Assembly (NCBI GenBank): GCA_021229015.1
Contig: CM037789.1
Span: 32,655,856 to 32,719,855, forward strand
DNA length: 64,000 bases
DNA from: Solen grandis
Lineage: Eukaryota; Mollusca; Bivalvia; Adapedonta; Solenidae
Reading direction: 5' to 3'
Shown here: positions 36,968 through 48,698 of the stretch, piece after piece
How positions within the stretch are numbered: the stretch's first letter is position 1
Layout: each line of letters starts with the position of its first letter
Made by a program: the position numbers and the translations under genes
Notes under the pieces: generated by a model
The model's input: only the letters and a program-made list of their open reading frames with translations
Told to the model about the DNA's origin: nothing
The model's database searches: none

Positions 36968-37911
36968 CAGTGGAACCTCACTATTAAGGCCACGAATGGG
37001 ACCGGCCACGAGTGGCCTTAATTTGAAATTTGGCCTTAATAGTAAGGTTTCACAAAGTCAAAAGGGATTATGTCCCTTTGACACATCAACCCTACACTTG
37101 TGTGTTATGTGTGTGTTACGTGAGTTTTGTGTAATCAATTGATTATTCAAATAACTCATTGAATAAGCCATTTTAATATTTTTTTATCTTTATTTAAATA
37201 CAACAAAAGAAATATAAAATAAATACAATAAAAATAACATGCAACAACACAAAAGCTGCAAAAGAAATCATATCATACATGTACATGTTTGCCCATTATC
37301 TCAGTAGGAATATTGACTAAATGTAGCTCAGATGTCCGTAATACTTTAATTATAGTATTAATTACCATCAGTTTGATTTCGATGTTGATAATGACGATGC
37401 ATTGAAAACATAGCGTTATCAAACGCCCTTTGCTAAATTTATTGGACAAAAAGATACAAACATCATACACACGCTTTTGATAAAGGGATTCATTAACGTC
37501 CCATTTTTCGAAACAAACTAACACCTGGACCTGTTGTCAGTTTGTTCTTTGTGTACTGCTAACAAAACAAAAGAAAGTGTCAAAATGTCAGGCGCGTGAA
37601 ACACACAGACTAGTTTGCAAAATACTGAGACTGGTTAACATAACTTACGACGGTATTTCACGTAACCAGTCAGATAAAAAATCGAAAGTGTTATCGCTCT
37701 TGGACAGGTGCCCGCTTTAGCTAGGTTCATTTTGCACTGTAAACACCGATCGGGACCGAAAATGGTGCCCGCATTTCGCAATAGCCAGGTGCCCGCATTA
37801 TTGAGTTTTGCGGGCAAATAAACATATAGCAAAGCGATCCGGACCGCGAAATTTGCCCGTAATTAGAAGTTGCCCGTATTATTGAGGTGCCCGCTAAGTG
37901 AGTTTCTACTG
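36968..37911. mobile_element. Non-autonomous pogo-like element with TA duplication
   Basis: The left end CAGTGGAACCTCACTATTAA and the right end (minus strand) CAGTAGAAACTCACTTAGCG form imperfect terminal inverted repeats of about 14 bases, flanked on both sides by TA (36966-36967 and 37912-37913). It is 944 bases long with no transposase. Internal GGTGCCCGC/GCCCGTAAT motifs repeat near the right end. A related terminus is at 2103-2262. It sits in the insert that separates the TRIM copy 2 upstream flank from its gene. Confidence 0.82.
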
Positions 37912-38800
37912 TACATCATAAAATTCTTAACACACACACATTCACATGCGTGTATGCATTATCTCCAATTGATGAGCATCCATAAATAGGCGAAATATTT
38001 ATTGTCCAACTGTTTTGAATCTAAGAATTGTGGGTTCATATCCCAGAGTGCTAGTTGTTTTCTTTCTAAATTTCTCTGTTACTATTATTTCTGTATCACT
38101 CAGATCAGATTTAGAACGAAACAAATGTTTAGTTTTAGTTTTATAACTTGTTCCAGTATTCAAGTATTTAAGAGTCATGTGCTTAGGGTGAATGTTGTGT
38201 GTTTTACCCCAACGGCGAGGGGCTGAGTGTGGCTAAGTCAAGGATTTTACTCGCTCTTTTACGAAGATTCTACCAAATTCTTGTATATGACCCTGCCGTC
38301 TCTTTAAATTTGCAATTGTTATAAATATAGTTATTCCAAGGTTTTGACAAAATGATAAATGAATTCCCCCCTTTCTCTCTCACGCACACACAGCGAGTAG
38401 GAAAGGACATTATATTTTATGTTATCAGTAGTATTTGACCCTTATCCTTAATTGTAGCGTTTTCAAGTACCCCTCCCCATTTCAAGTCCCCCGCGAGTAT
38501 CTAAAAACGATGTTATGTTACCACGGAGGGAATTTGAAACTGTTTTTATATTCCCGGATATGGCATTTAAAATGGGGGAGAAACGTTTTCAATATGCCCT
38601 ATCCAGAAATATAAAACGTTTCAAATTACCGGGGATGGGGGTTGAAAGCATCAACATGTTCCTGGGGGTAACTTTGATTGGAGGAGAGGTCACTTGAAAT
38701 TGATACACCGAAACAGCTGGGTGCGTGTGAAGGGGGCGGGGTGCTACAAAAGTGATTGGTGTATTTTGTAATAAATGCATATGGTGTATGTTTGAATTTA

Positions 38801-38806
<6 letters not shown>
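37912..38806. other. No gene recognised
   Basis: Remainder of the insert. A G-rich stretch at 38500-38700 contains repeated TTTGAAA/GGGG phrases but no convincing ORF. Confidence 0.5.

Positions 38807-38840
<34 letters not shown>
38807..38840. repeat. (GT)17 microsatellite
   Basis: Uninterrupted GT run just upstream of where the match to TRIM copy 1 resumes. Confidence 0.97.
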
Positions 38841-38842
<2 letters not shown>

Positions 38843-38965
38843 AACAAGCAAAATACCTCTTCTTAGATTTTTCAATATTTCAATAACACTACGACAGTTG
38901 TCTTTCTTGTACATGTATTTAGAAATTGTAGATTTTATTTTCAGTTTTTTTACTGATTTAACAGA

Positions 38966-40669
38966 ATGGCAACTAGCTCAGACTTCGCCGAAACAGGGTC
39001 AGACGCTTATGTGTCGCATATCTGCGACCCCTGCGAAAACATGGGGTCAAATAAAGAGGCCACTGTCTACTGCGGCAAATGTAACACGTTTCTCTGTAAG
39101 TCCTGTGAACAGTCGCATCGAGGGCTACCAGCCACGCGGGACCACGCTCTGATGGCTGGAAAAATGTTATCATCCATCTTCAAGTCTAGACCGTCTCTGC
39201 CTGTTGTCTACTGCGATTATCACAAAAGCAATCTGATCAGCGGCTTTTGCGAAAGTCATCAGACGTTTACATGTGACTTATGTGCTACAAACAGACACTG
39301 GAAATGTATTAGGACCGGCTTACGTGATAAAATCAGCAAGATGAGTAAAGGTCAGCTGGGCAGGATGGTGACGAGAATAAATCAAATTAAACAGAGGTTT
39401 GAAATTTTGAGATCATCACGAGAAAAAGATGCTGAATTATTGATCCAACAAACAAAGAATTCAGTCTCTTATATCAAAGAACAGAGGAGAAAAATTGATG
39501 AAAAACTGGATAATCTTGAGAAGGACGCATATAAGTATATTGAAGATGCAAAAAAGGGCAGAGAAAAAGAGTTGAGGAAGCACGTGACCGCATGTGAAAA
39601 TATTCTGAAGCAAGTTGACGGACGTATAAAGGAAATGCAAGAGTACCAAGCATCAATGAATGAAGAAATAATGTTTATCGGACTGACAAAGTCATCTGAG
39701 GAAGTCGAGGAAATGGAGAAGATTGCCATGGACCTGGAGTCAGAAGCTTCCCAATTTCAGCCGAATTTTCAGTCCAACGAGGTCATAAAAAAGCTCTTGC
39801 AGGATATGAAAAAACTTGGTCACGTGATTCCTACATTGCAAAGCACTGAAGTATCCAGTAAAGGGAATATACTTGACTTGACAGTTTCTAGCAAACAATA
39901 CATTAAAATATACACAGATTGGATATCTGGCTCAACATTTCTCCCTAGTGGTGATCTGGTTTTATGTGACCGTGCGAATAGAAAGTTACATCTGTACAGC
40001 CCAAACTTCACCTCGAAGGAGAATGTACATCTACCATCAGAACCACATGACGTCTGTACAGTAGCTGATACAAAGGTTGTCATCACTTTACCAGAACAAC
40101 AGAAGATACAGTTTGTCTCCGTGCAGCCTCGGCTGAGACTCGGACATTCATTGAGAGTAGACAGGAAATGTTGGGGTATAGATTGTCATGGCGGCATAAT
40201 ATACGTCACCTGTCACAATAACCCGGGTAATGGAGAAGTACTGGTGATGACGATGGATGGACAGGCACAGAGGAGGCTCGGGCTGGCTGATCAAGGACGG
40301 TACATGTTTACAAGCGCTCACAATGTACGTATCAGTCGTACCAGCAACCGGATGTATGTGTCGGATTTGCACACCAAAACTGTCACATGTCTGACACAGC
40401 ACGGTGATGTGGTCTACAAGTACACACACGAGGATTTATCTCGTCCTCATGACATTCACGTAGACAGTCAGGACAACATACTTGTAAGTGGGGGTGAGTC
40501 TGACAACATTCATCGAGTGGATAAGCTCGGAATTCATCACTCGATAATGCTCAGTAAGAGTGATGGGGTAGTATTTCCAAACTGTCTCTCATACCGAGAC
40601 ACTGATGGAGCGTTGGTTGTAGGAATGAGTAATGTACCTGCTTGTAAGGTGTTCTGGTTGAAGAAGTAA
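38966..40669 (+). CDS. TRIM-like protein: two B-boxes, coiled coil, NHL-like propeller (intact)
   Basis: Single open exon of 567 codons ending ACKVFWLKK. B-box 1 ligands are C20, C23, C36, C39, C44, C47, H51 and H60. B-box 2 ligands are C83, H86, C95, H98, C103, C106 and H111. A long coiled coil spans about residues 125-250, and the C-terminal region (about 330-567) has the repeated YVSDL and HDIHVDSQDNILVSGG phrases of an NHL/TRIM2-3-71-like beta-propeller. There is no RING, so classical E3 activity is not predicted; it more likely acts as a scaffold or RNA/protein-binding factor. Such RING-less TRIM-like genes are, to my knowledge, greatly expanded in bivalves and are often proposed to have immune roles. 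The ATG lies two bases after a good acceptor (TTTAACAG), so a 5' UTR intron is likely. A broken paralogue lies about 12.3 kb upstream in the same orientation. Confidence 0.93.
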   Translation: MATSSDFAETGSDAYVSHICDPCENMGSNKEATVYCGKCNTFLCKSCEQSHRGLPATRDHALMAGKMLSSIFKSRPSLPVVYCDYHKSNLISGFCESHQTFTCDLCATNRHWKCIRTGLRDKISKMSKGQLGRMVTRINQIKQRFEILRSSREKDAELLIQQTKNSVSYIKEQRRKIDEKLDNLEKDAYKYIEDAKKGREKELRKHVTACENILKQVDGRIKEMQEYQASMNEEIMFIGLTKSSEEVEEMEKIAMDLESEASQFQPNFQSNEVIKKLLQDMKKLGHVIPTLQSTEVSSKGNILDLTVSSKQYIKIYTDWISGSTFLPSGDLVLCDRANRKLHLYSPNFTSKENVHLPSEPHDVCTVADTKVVITLPEQQKIQFVSVQPRLRLGHSLRVDRKCWGIDCHGGIIYVTCHNNPGNGEVLVMTMDGQAQRRLGLADQGRYMFTSAHNVRISRTSNRMYVSDLHTKTVTCLTQHGDVVYKYTHEDLSRPHDIHVDSQDNILVSGGESDNIHRVDKLGIHHSIMLSKSDGVVFPNCLSYRDTDGALVVGMSNVPACKVFWLKK

Positions 40670-40779
40670 TATTTAGACTATTTAATCAGAACACCATTGA
40701 TTCATAAATCATTATCATATCATCAGTTTAGAAAATGAAAAAAAATATCACTTATTATTTCTTTTTCCAAACACATAAA

Positions 40780-40945
40780 AAAAGATTGACAACTTGTCTA
40801 AATCTCACAAACGCACGTAACAAATTGTCCAATTCTCGCTAAGTTGCGTTTTCAAATATCTCCTTTCCTATTGAAAATACGTGAATGTAAAGTGTATCTT
40901 TCAATAGAACATTAAATAGGTCAAGTAATAAAACAGTTATGTTTA
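40780..40945 (+). repeat. Diverged copy of repeat family C
   Basis: AAAAAAAGATTGACAACTTG, TCTAAATCTCACAAA and 'caatagaacatta' align with 18486-18620 and 20219-20360. The tRNA-like end is missing. Confidence 0.75.
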
Positions 40946-42884
40946 GAAAAAAAAGTACCCGCTGAAAAAAACTATGTAGTGTACGTTGTGTTTCTGCTAC
41001 ACTAACTAAATTTAAATCACAATTTAAAAGAATTTGGAAAATAAATGAAACTGAAAAAAATTCCATGTATGAGACAAATGATAATTCTATGATATGGTTA
41101 CATTTTTCTCATTATGGTACCTTGGTTATCTTGGTAGAGGTTAAGTGGTCCAAGACGTAGGGGAACCGTTACAGGGACTTTACCTTAATAGATAAAAATA
41201 TGAGTGTATATTCTACTGAACCTACATATAAATATCATAAATACTTTTTGATGACTGATAAAACATGTACATCAAAAACGCTTGTAGAGTAGATAGAAGT
41301 ATTGTTTTTACATTAACACTGCGGTTGAAGGTTGCTGTTCACTTGCAATTTCACCTAAATTTACATATGATCATTATAAGTCTTAATTCGTCACTTCAAA
41401 TATGTCAAGTCGGTGAGTGAATACAGGAGTCAGACCGGAACTCAATCCAGTGATCTCTTGGCTAGTTTACCATTAAGCAATATGTGGATGTGCATAATAG
41501 AAATAGCAATGCTTTAAACTATTAGAACAGGACATTGAGAAGAAAGGTTTGTTCATATTGCATGTCATTTTTAACCTAGTTTGATTGAGCCTTTGTCCCA
41601 CGAATGTCACAGGTATTCTCGTATCCTGTGTAGGATGTAAGTACCAGATCTGGTTTACCTGGTATCAGATACCACTTGTTGGTATCATACCCCTTGTGTA
41701 TTACCGATGTGAGGCACTTTTCTTATCAGTGTAATAAGTGTAAATTAAATTACTAATAAGTACATTTAAATGGATAAATACATCATTTGTAATAATATTT
41801 TTTATTCATATTTCAAGCTTATCTAATCGACTTCTTTTCGCCATCTTCGTAATCGTAGTATCGTTTGTTTAGTTTTTTTTATACCAATACACACCCAGAT
41901 ATGAATTCGAGTTGTTGTAAAAGGATTGTCTTTGGTTCCGTGTCCGGTCGCAAAATGGTATATCTTCTTTGACTGGCGCTTAGCATCAGAATAAGTCCAG
42001 GCTCGAATTCCACCAACAATTCTTAGCGCGCTAAGTAATACTTAACTTCTTAAACTAGGTAGATACACATTCAACCATTGCTATTATATGAAATGTACAA
42101 GACCATGTCAAAAAATGAATTATTACCTTAATAACTTACAAAAAATGTTAATAAATGAAATATTTGGGTATCTTTATTAGAGAAACAAACCTAATGAAAT
42201 TCGCCCTTGAATATTTATGTATCACTTAGCGCTAAAAATTGTCGTTGGAATTCGACATAGGTCTGGTTGGTCTGGTTTTAGGGTTATGTGACTGTCACTT
42301 GCTTAAGGTTTTACAAAATGTCTGAATTATTGAAGAAAATATCTGATGAAATTGTATATGTATATGTAACACATCTATATCAAATATGTTTTCATTGTTA
42401 TATACCGAGAAATACATGTTTTTGTTGAATGTTTTGAATCCTAGAGACAGCGGGCCTATAGTGATCACGATATTTCAGATAAATTCCCATTGGCAGGTGG
42501 CAGGGTTTTAGCATAGCGGAAGGGAGTATACTGATTTCAGATTTATTTATTCTTTTTGTTTTGTCTTAAATGTTACATGTGTTTCAATACAAATGTGCTT
42601 CAATTATGTTTGTATATGCGTAACATTTCAAATTTCGTAATTTTTAAGCCATACATGTTTGTGTGTGATAATTTTAGCCGATTTCTTGAATTTATATCTG
42701 CAAATATAAACGCCATGCAAGTAGATCATTAAACCGACTCTAATTATTCTATAACAGGCATCTCCAATTAGCTTTATATATACTAAAGAATTGCTTGTAT
42801 TGTAACAGATTCATCCAAAAGAATTATTACTTTTAGGCGTGAGTAGATCTTTCTTTGAAAATTTAAAGAATAACATCTAGGTAT
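40946..42884. other. No gene recognised; SINE-like scraps
   Basis: The stretch 41925-42000 resembles the core of the 17955 SINE (AAATGGTATATCTTCTTTG, then 'agtccagg'). Otherwise AT-rich sequence without ORF support. Confidence 0.45.
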
Positions 42885-43020
42885 AGCAACAACAGACCCG
42901 TTCAAATCTGTGGTATACCTGTCAACGCGTAGGTGTCTTTTCAAGTGTAGCGATTATAGATCGAACCAATAACCTCATGCTCCAGGCGAGACGCTACGCT
43001 TAAAAGTCGGTAACCGTGGG
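42885..43020 (-). mobile_element. Possible tRNA-derived SINE head
   Basis: On the minus strand GCGTAGCGTCTCGCCTGGAG is followed by the B-box-like TTGGTTCGATC. There is no clear body or tail; low confidence. Confidence 0.35.
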
Positions 43021-43193
43021 CGGTTGAATTCGTTTTCCGTTTAATCGTTATATGAGTATTTCATGCCTACCAAAATAAATTACAAGTTTTTTTTTACAAA
43101 TATAAACATATACATTTATTCAATGGAGGACTATTAACACATACACGAGTTACTTAGAATTTGTTGTAAATCATTTAGATTTGCTTATGTGAT

Positions 43194-43202
43194 CTCTCTC
43201 TC

Positions 43203-43232
<30 letters not shown>
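43194..43232. repeat. (CT)n followed by T run
   Basis: About ten CT units, then a long T tract. Confidence 0.95.
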
Positions 43233-43234
<2 letters not shown>

Positions 43235-43320
43235 TTTAACATATTCATATATTTTGCATGTATCAAGTTGAAATATTCTATAATATTCAATTGTATCTAG
43301 TATGAAGTGCGTATGTCTAT

Positions 43321-43324
<4 letters not shown>

Positions 43325-43354
<30 letters not shown>
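43325..43354. repeat. (GA)n microsatellite
   Basis: About 14 AG units; an inverse of the CT run 110 bases upstream. Confidence 0.95.
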
Positions 43355-43356
<2 letters not shown>

Positions 43357-43439
43357 ATTAAAATTATTTTATATACCTTGCACTTTTATAAGAACTTAAT
43401 TAACAGTTAAACCCGTTAAACCCGTTAAAGGGAAACTGA

Positions 43440-43760
43440 AAAATTGTTAATCAATCAAGTCATTGACCTTTGTTAATAAGTGGGCTGTATCAAGAGGTTA
43501 AATCATGAAAAAATCAGTCCCGGCAATTAAGTTCCTGGCTGTCGAGATGTTGAAGTCTCTGTATATTCAGTACCGGGGATTCATTGGCCTTTATTCACAG
43601 GTGGGGAGTATACAAAGGTTAACTTTTCTCTACATTCAGTGCTGGACGGTGCCGGGGATCAAGTCAATGACCTTTGTTCACAGGTGGGCTGTATCCAGAG
43701 GTTAACTTTTCTCTACATTCAGTGCTGGACGGTGCCGGGCTTTGATCACAGTAGGGTGCC
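43440..43760. repeat. 83-bp tandem repeat, 2-3 imperfect units
   Basis: GGTTAACTTTTCTCTACATT at 43617 recurs at 43700. The partner phrase TGACCTTTGTTCACAGGTGG occurs near 43667, with diverged forms near 43463 and 43585. Confidence 0.9.
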
Positions 43761-43790
43761 TAGTGCATATTTTCCTGTATTTACATTCTT

Positions 43791-43791
43791 T

Positions 43792-43827
<36 letters not shown>

Positions 43828-43836
43828 GAGAGAGAT
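43791..43836. repeat. (GA)n microsatellite
   Basis: About 22 GA units with one GG interruption. Confidence 0.95.
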
Positions 43837-45722
43837 TTAAAATTTGTTTTTAGCTACATCCGTTATTAGTTTTGTTACATTATTTTAATTTCTCGTATGA
43901 AGAAATCATTGCGCTAGCACTCATCCGAAAATTGAAGATTGGCTTGTCTGCTTTATATCTCAAGGGTGAGAGAATATGCATAGCTCAATAAACTGTTCCT
44001 TTATTCACATAAGCGCATGTCCTAGTACAGCAGACGACAGTGATCGAACGACTGGTTGGTGATATCATGTGTACACGTGAGTTATAATAAGCATATTAAA
44101 ATGTAGACTTAATTCAATTTTATTAAAAATACCGAATATATGTCAGTCTGTAATATATATGTAAACTGGCAAAACCAAATACTAAATTGCCACAAATCAG
44201 TCACATTTATAGCAGAAGTTTCATTGGCAACGTTCATGACTGCGAATCCGATGGCTGTTGGACAATTGGAGAGGAACTTCAAGTGTTTTAGTTTACATTT
44301 TAACTGTTATACAAAAAGGCTACACAATCCTTTTTAAAGACACACATTTGGGTTACCTTTTGGTAATGATCGTTTTGCTTTACGAAATTTTGATTTTATG
44401 ATCGAGGCACAAAACAATTATTTTTCTCCTGTGAGTGCGAGAGTGGCTAGGGGTAAATATTTCATTTGCAACAGAGAGAAGGGCATTGGGAAATAAATTA
44501 TTTAGATATAATTAGCTATCAGATTTCAAAGTCTATAATGAATATGCACTGAAAACTAAAATGTTATACTTTTGTAATTTATACACCGATATGACGATGT
44601 TCAATTTCGTAAATTGTGTTTGTTATAAAATCTACCTTTCATAATATTAGGGAGTTTGTCAACAGCTTGTTTATAGGGACTATGTGCATTAATTAAATAA
44701 AAAATTCATTACTTTTAGCCATTTTCAAACAAATTATTGTTGTACACTTCGGCACTTAAATTTGTACAGTCGTAAACCGATGACAGTTTCCATTAGAAAA
44801 AATATGAATCTTTTATGTCAGTCCCACGTGTATTTTAACAAACATGAACAACTTAGATACGATACAGACCTTGATATAAGTTTGCTCTCTGAACGTAATG
44901 AGTGAGAGGAAAAAAATCAGTATCATATTGTATAGGCTATATTCGAGTACACATATAAAGTATGATGTTCGGTCAGAAGTAAACAAAATTTGTTATTTAT
45001 TATTTCAATGGGTATTTCCTCACAGCAAAGAAAGCCTTAAAACCAATCGGAGCGTAATTGTAAATATAAAAATTTCCGTGTCATTGTGCATACACATACA
45101 GCCAAGCTACGTCCCGGCAAGACATTAATAATAAGCAATTAACATCCTGTATTGTTCAGTCTGAAGCTACGATGTAGTAATCATTTAATAAAGTGAGGTT
45201 TGGTCCGTTCCTAAATAATAAAGAAAGAAAGAAAATGAAATAAATAAATGATAATATTAGATCTACGGTACATCAATAACTATTCACTTTTCAACTATAT
45301 ATGCACCCATTTTATTTTGGTTAAATTAAACATACATTACCAGTGTTTGGAAATTATTTACTAGATAAAAAAGCAAACAAAATGTTCAGAGAGAATAGTA
45401 GAAGAAAGAACCATTTTTAAAACATCGGCATTCTTAGAGAGAGTTATGTGAGAGAATATTAAAAAAAATATGTTCAAAACTAAACTTCATATTTAGTGTT
45501 GTTCTTTTCTTTAGAAAAAAAAAACACACCTAAGTACGTGCTATCACTGTACTTTTACCAATTTCCCCCGGTTACACCCTCTTTTTGCACCCCCGGTTTA
45601 ATCTATTTATATCGATTCTTCCCAATCGACATAAAATAAAGAAATTTAAATAAAAACTTGTAACCGCTTCATCACGTTCGCTTGAAATGAAATTCATTTG
45701 TAATATTGGAATATAACGTTAT
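43837..45722. other. No gene recognised
   Basis: A stretch at 44345-44505 is open in one frame (TFGLPFGNDRFALRNFDF...) but has no start, homologue or splice sites that I recognise. Confidence 0.5.
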
Positions 45723-46892
45723 TTATAACAGTAAATTAGGTGAATCACATTAAAGCATATCAAAATGATTAATAATCTTTGGAGTGCCGCTACCATGTCA
45801 CTTGTCAGAACATTTCATGAAATATGCAAGGTTCGGTTTGTTGAATTCTAAAACACTTTTATTTCATGAGTACGCAGATTCAGTGGATATACGTGAGAAT
45901 TTGTCCGGTTATTCATATTTTCTAATCAATTTTTGGGTAAAATCAAGTTTACAATTTCAAAACCTACATGAAAAGTGTCTAGATGACTGTTAATTGTTGG
46001 CTCAGTTAACTCAGTTAGTCAATTTGATCAAAAGCGACTTGTCATTTTCAGTTTGTTTTTTATTTAAGGTTTCTCGCATCAGTTTCATTATCGCTGGTTT
46101 GGCACCCTTCCGCCATTTAAACGAGCAGTAGCAGTCGATTCATTGAAAATTGTCCGGTCCATCGAAGCGGAAAAGGTCAAACTCCGTCGCAATACTTACC
46201 CCCCCCCCCCCCCCCCTTACAGTTGTCGATAACCACTGCCACCACAAGCAGATTCGGCTGATAAAGGCCGGATTTACTTTTTTTTACTTTTGACTTTAGT
46301 TTTGAGTAATCATCTCAGGTTCGTTATATTCCACAAAAATAACATTCATGATTATGAGAAAAGTAAAAATTAAAATCAGAAAACATAAATTAATAAAATC
46401 ATAAGTTCAAACCATCATCAAGTGACTTGTGTGGTGGCAGTGTTAAAGTAGCGTAGCGTGACATAACCGGTGCGCGGAGTTGGGAAAAGGCTGGATCCAT
46501 TCAGTTATATACCTGTCTCAGACAGATTTGAGATTTTTTTTTTGAAAAGTGCGAAAGAAAAAAATGATTTGTTTTTGTTTTTGCTTTAAAATATATTCTC
46601 AGATGTAGCACTAGTAAATAACCTGATTATCATTCGTGTCCATTATAAATCGGATAAATGATTTTTTAATACATCATTGGTGCCGTCGATTTTCATTTTT
46701 AGGCAGGAAAAGTGTTTATAAAGTGTATAAATACTAGAAAAGCAAACAAATGCATTTTTATTTAAAAAGAAAAAGGAGAATAAAATGTCAGTGGAATATA
46801 AATGAACAGCTTATTTAAGTTGTGGATAAGTTCTGTTACCTGGGTATTAATGTGTTTTATATTGGCAATGTGTCCTATGCAATTAAATCATT

Positions 46893-47057
46893 AAAAAATG
46901 ATTATCAGAGACTTTGAGTAAATTTCGTTTATCTAGTCATGAACTAAATATTGAGGTAGGGAGATACGATTGAACGGATAACGTTTCTCCCTACCTCAAT
47001 ATTTAGTTCATGGCTAGATAAACGAAATTTACTCAAAGTCTCTGATAATCATTTTTT
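46893..47057. repeat. Nested hairpin inside the fold-back loop (72-base arms)
   Basis: 46893-46964 pairs with 46986-47057 around a 21-base loop. The paired sequence is coding-derived: on the plus strand it reads LSKFRLSSHELNIEVGRY, the LINE C-terminal motif also seen at 17150. Confidence 0.95.
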
Positions 47058-47534
47058 TTATTATTTCAAAATACATTTCAAATCTTACTTCTGTTATGTA
47101 TTTACAGTTAGTTTCAAGGTTTGGACTATTATTTATACATTCATGCCATTTCAGTACAAACTTTGTCTTATAATTGGTACATAGTCAGTATCTACGTCAT
47201 AATTATTCCATATTTTTCCAAAACTTAAGTTTTAATAGTTTAATTCGCATTCCTTACATGTTGTAGATAATGAAAATCTTCCTTGTTTTCCCAAAACTGC
47301 TATATTGGGGGATTGTGATTTTACGCCTTAAATAAATTTACAATATTTTATATATATTTTTCTAACATTTTAAATTTCATCAATTTCATATACTCCCCAC
47401 ACCTCTGAACAATATGTTAGAATAGGTGTAATCATTCTGTCAAATAACTGTAGTTTTTTGATACATGTATATCAAAATTTAAACGTTGAAAAATATATAA
47501 CAAATCCGACATCCCTCTCATTTCTTGTTCAGGC
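46986..47534 (-). mobile_element. LINE ORF2 fragment (CR1/L2-like), dead
   Basis: On the minus strand: LFDRMITPILTYCSEVWGVY (the post-RT LFD...P.L.YG.EVWG motif), then IAVLGKQGRFSLS, and, with frameshifts, KKNDYQR followed by the FRLSSHELNIEVGR motif. Stops and indels interrupt it. It is related to the fragment at 16803-17419. Confidence 0.82.
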
Positions 47535-48698
47535 AATGATTTAATTGCATAGGACACATTGCCAATATAAAACACATTAATACCCAGGTAACAGAACTTA
47601 TCCACAACTTAAATAAGCTGTTCATTTATATTCCACTGACATTTTATTCTCCTTTTTCTTTTTTTAAAAAAAAAAATGCATATGTTTGCTTTTCTAGTAT
47701 TTATGCACTTTATAAACACTTTCGCTGCCTAAAAACGAAAATCGACGACACCAATGATGTATTAAAAACTCATTTATCCGATTTATAATGGACACGAATG
47801 ATAATCAGGTTATTTACTAGTGCTACATCTGAGAATATATTTTAAAGCAAAAGCAAAAACAAAAACAAATTATTTTTTTCTTTCGCACTTTTCAAAAAAT
47901 CTCAAATCTGTCTGAGACAGGTATATAACTGAATGGATCCAGCCTTTTCCCAACTCCGCGCACCGGTTACGTCACGCTACGCTACTTTAACCACTGCCAC
48001 CACACAAGTCACTTGATGATGGTTGGAACTTATAATTTAATAAATTAATGTTATTTGATTTTATTTTTTACTTTTCTCATAAACATGAATGTTATTTTCG
48101 TGGAATATAACGAAACTGAAATGATTACTCAAAACTAAAGTCAAAAGTGAAAAATGTAAATCCGGCCTTTATCAGCCGAATCTGCTTGTGGTGGCAGTGG
48201 TTATCGACATCTGTAAGGGGGGTAAGTATTGCGACGGAGTTTGACCTTTTCCGCTTCGATGGACCGGACAATTTTCAATGAATCGACTGCTTCTGCTCGT
48301 TTAAATGGCGGAAGGGTGCCAAACCAGCGAAAATGAAACTGATGCGAGAAACCTTAAATAAAAACAAACTGAAAATGACAAGTCGCGTTTGATCAAATTG
48401 ACTAAATGCGTTAACTGAGCCAACAGTTAACAGTCATCTGGACACTTTTCATGTAGGCTTTGAAATTGTAAACTTGATTTTACCCCAAAATTGATTAGAA
48501 AATATGAATAACCGGACACATTCTCACGTATATCCACTGAGTCTGCGTACTCATGAAATAAAAGTGTTTTAGAATTCAACAAATCGAACCTTGCATATTT
48601 CATGAAATGTTCTGACAAGTGACATGGTAGCGGAACTCCAAAGATTATTAATCATTTTAATATGCTTTAATGTGATTCACCTAATTTACTGTTATAAA

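Larger units (their letters stand above)
45723..48698. repeat. Large fold-back element: 1.17-kb arms, 642-base loop
   Basis: 45723-46892 is the reverse complement of 47535-48698, about 97 percent identical judging by the stretches compared. The arms differ in substitutions, several indels and a run of 18 C at 46199-46216 that is only 6 long in the partner. Each arm contains a 63-69 codon ORF, but all five differences I see between the two ORF copies change the amino acid, arguing against coding. The loop (46893-47534) is a LINE fragment that contains its own 72-base inverted repeat. A fragment of the arm also occurs at 50540-50632. Accumulated differences make a simple assembly artefact unlikely. 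Confidence 0.92.

Noticed and set aside
36968..37911. Coding ORFs within the pogo-like element (for example 37273-37524 and 37635-37832)
   Set aside because: No transposase motif; the reading frames are short and unsupported.
45784..48618. Matching 63-69 residue ORFs in both fold-back arms
   Set aside because: All five differences I could see between the two copies change the amino acid, which is not expected under protein-level constraint.
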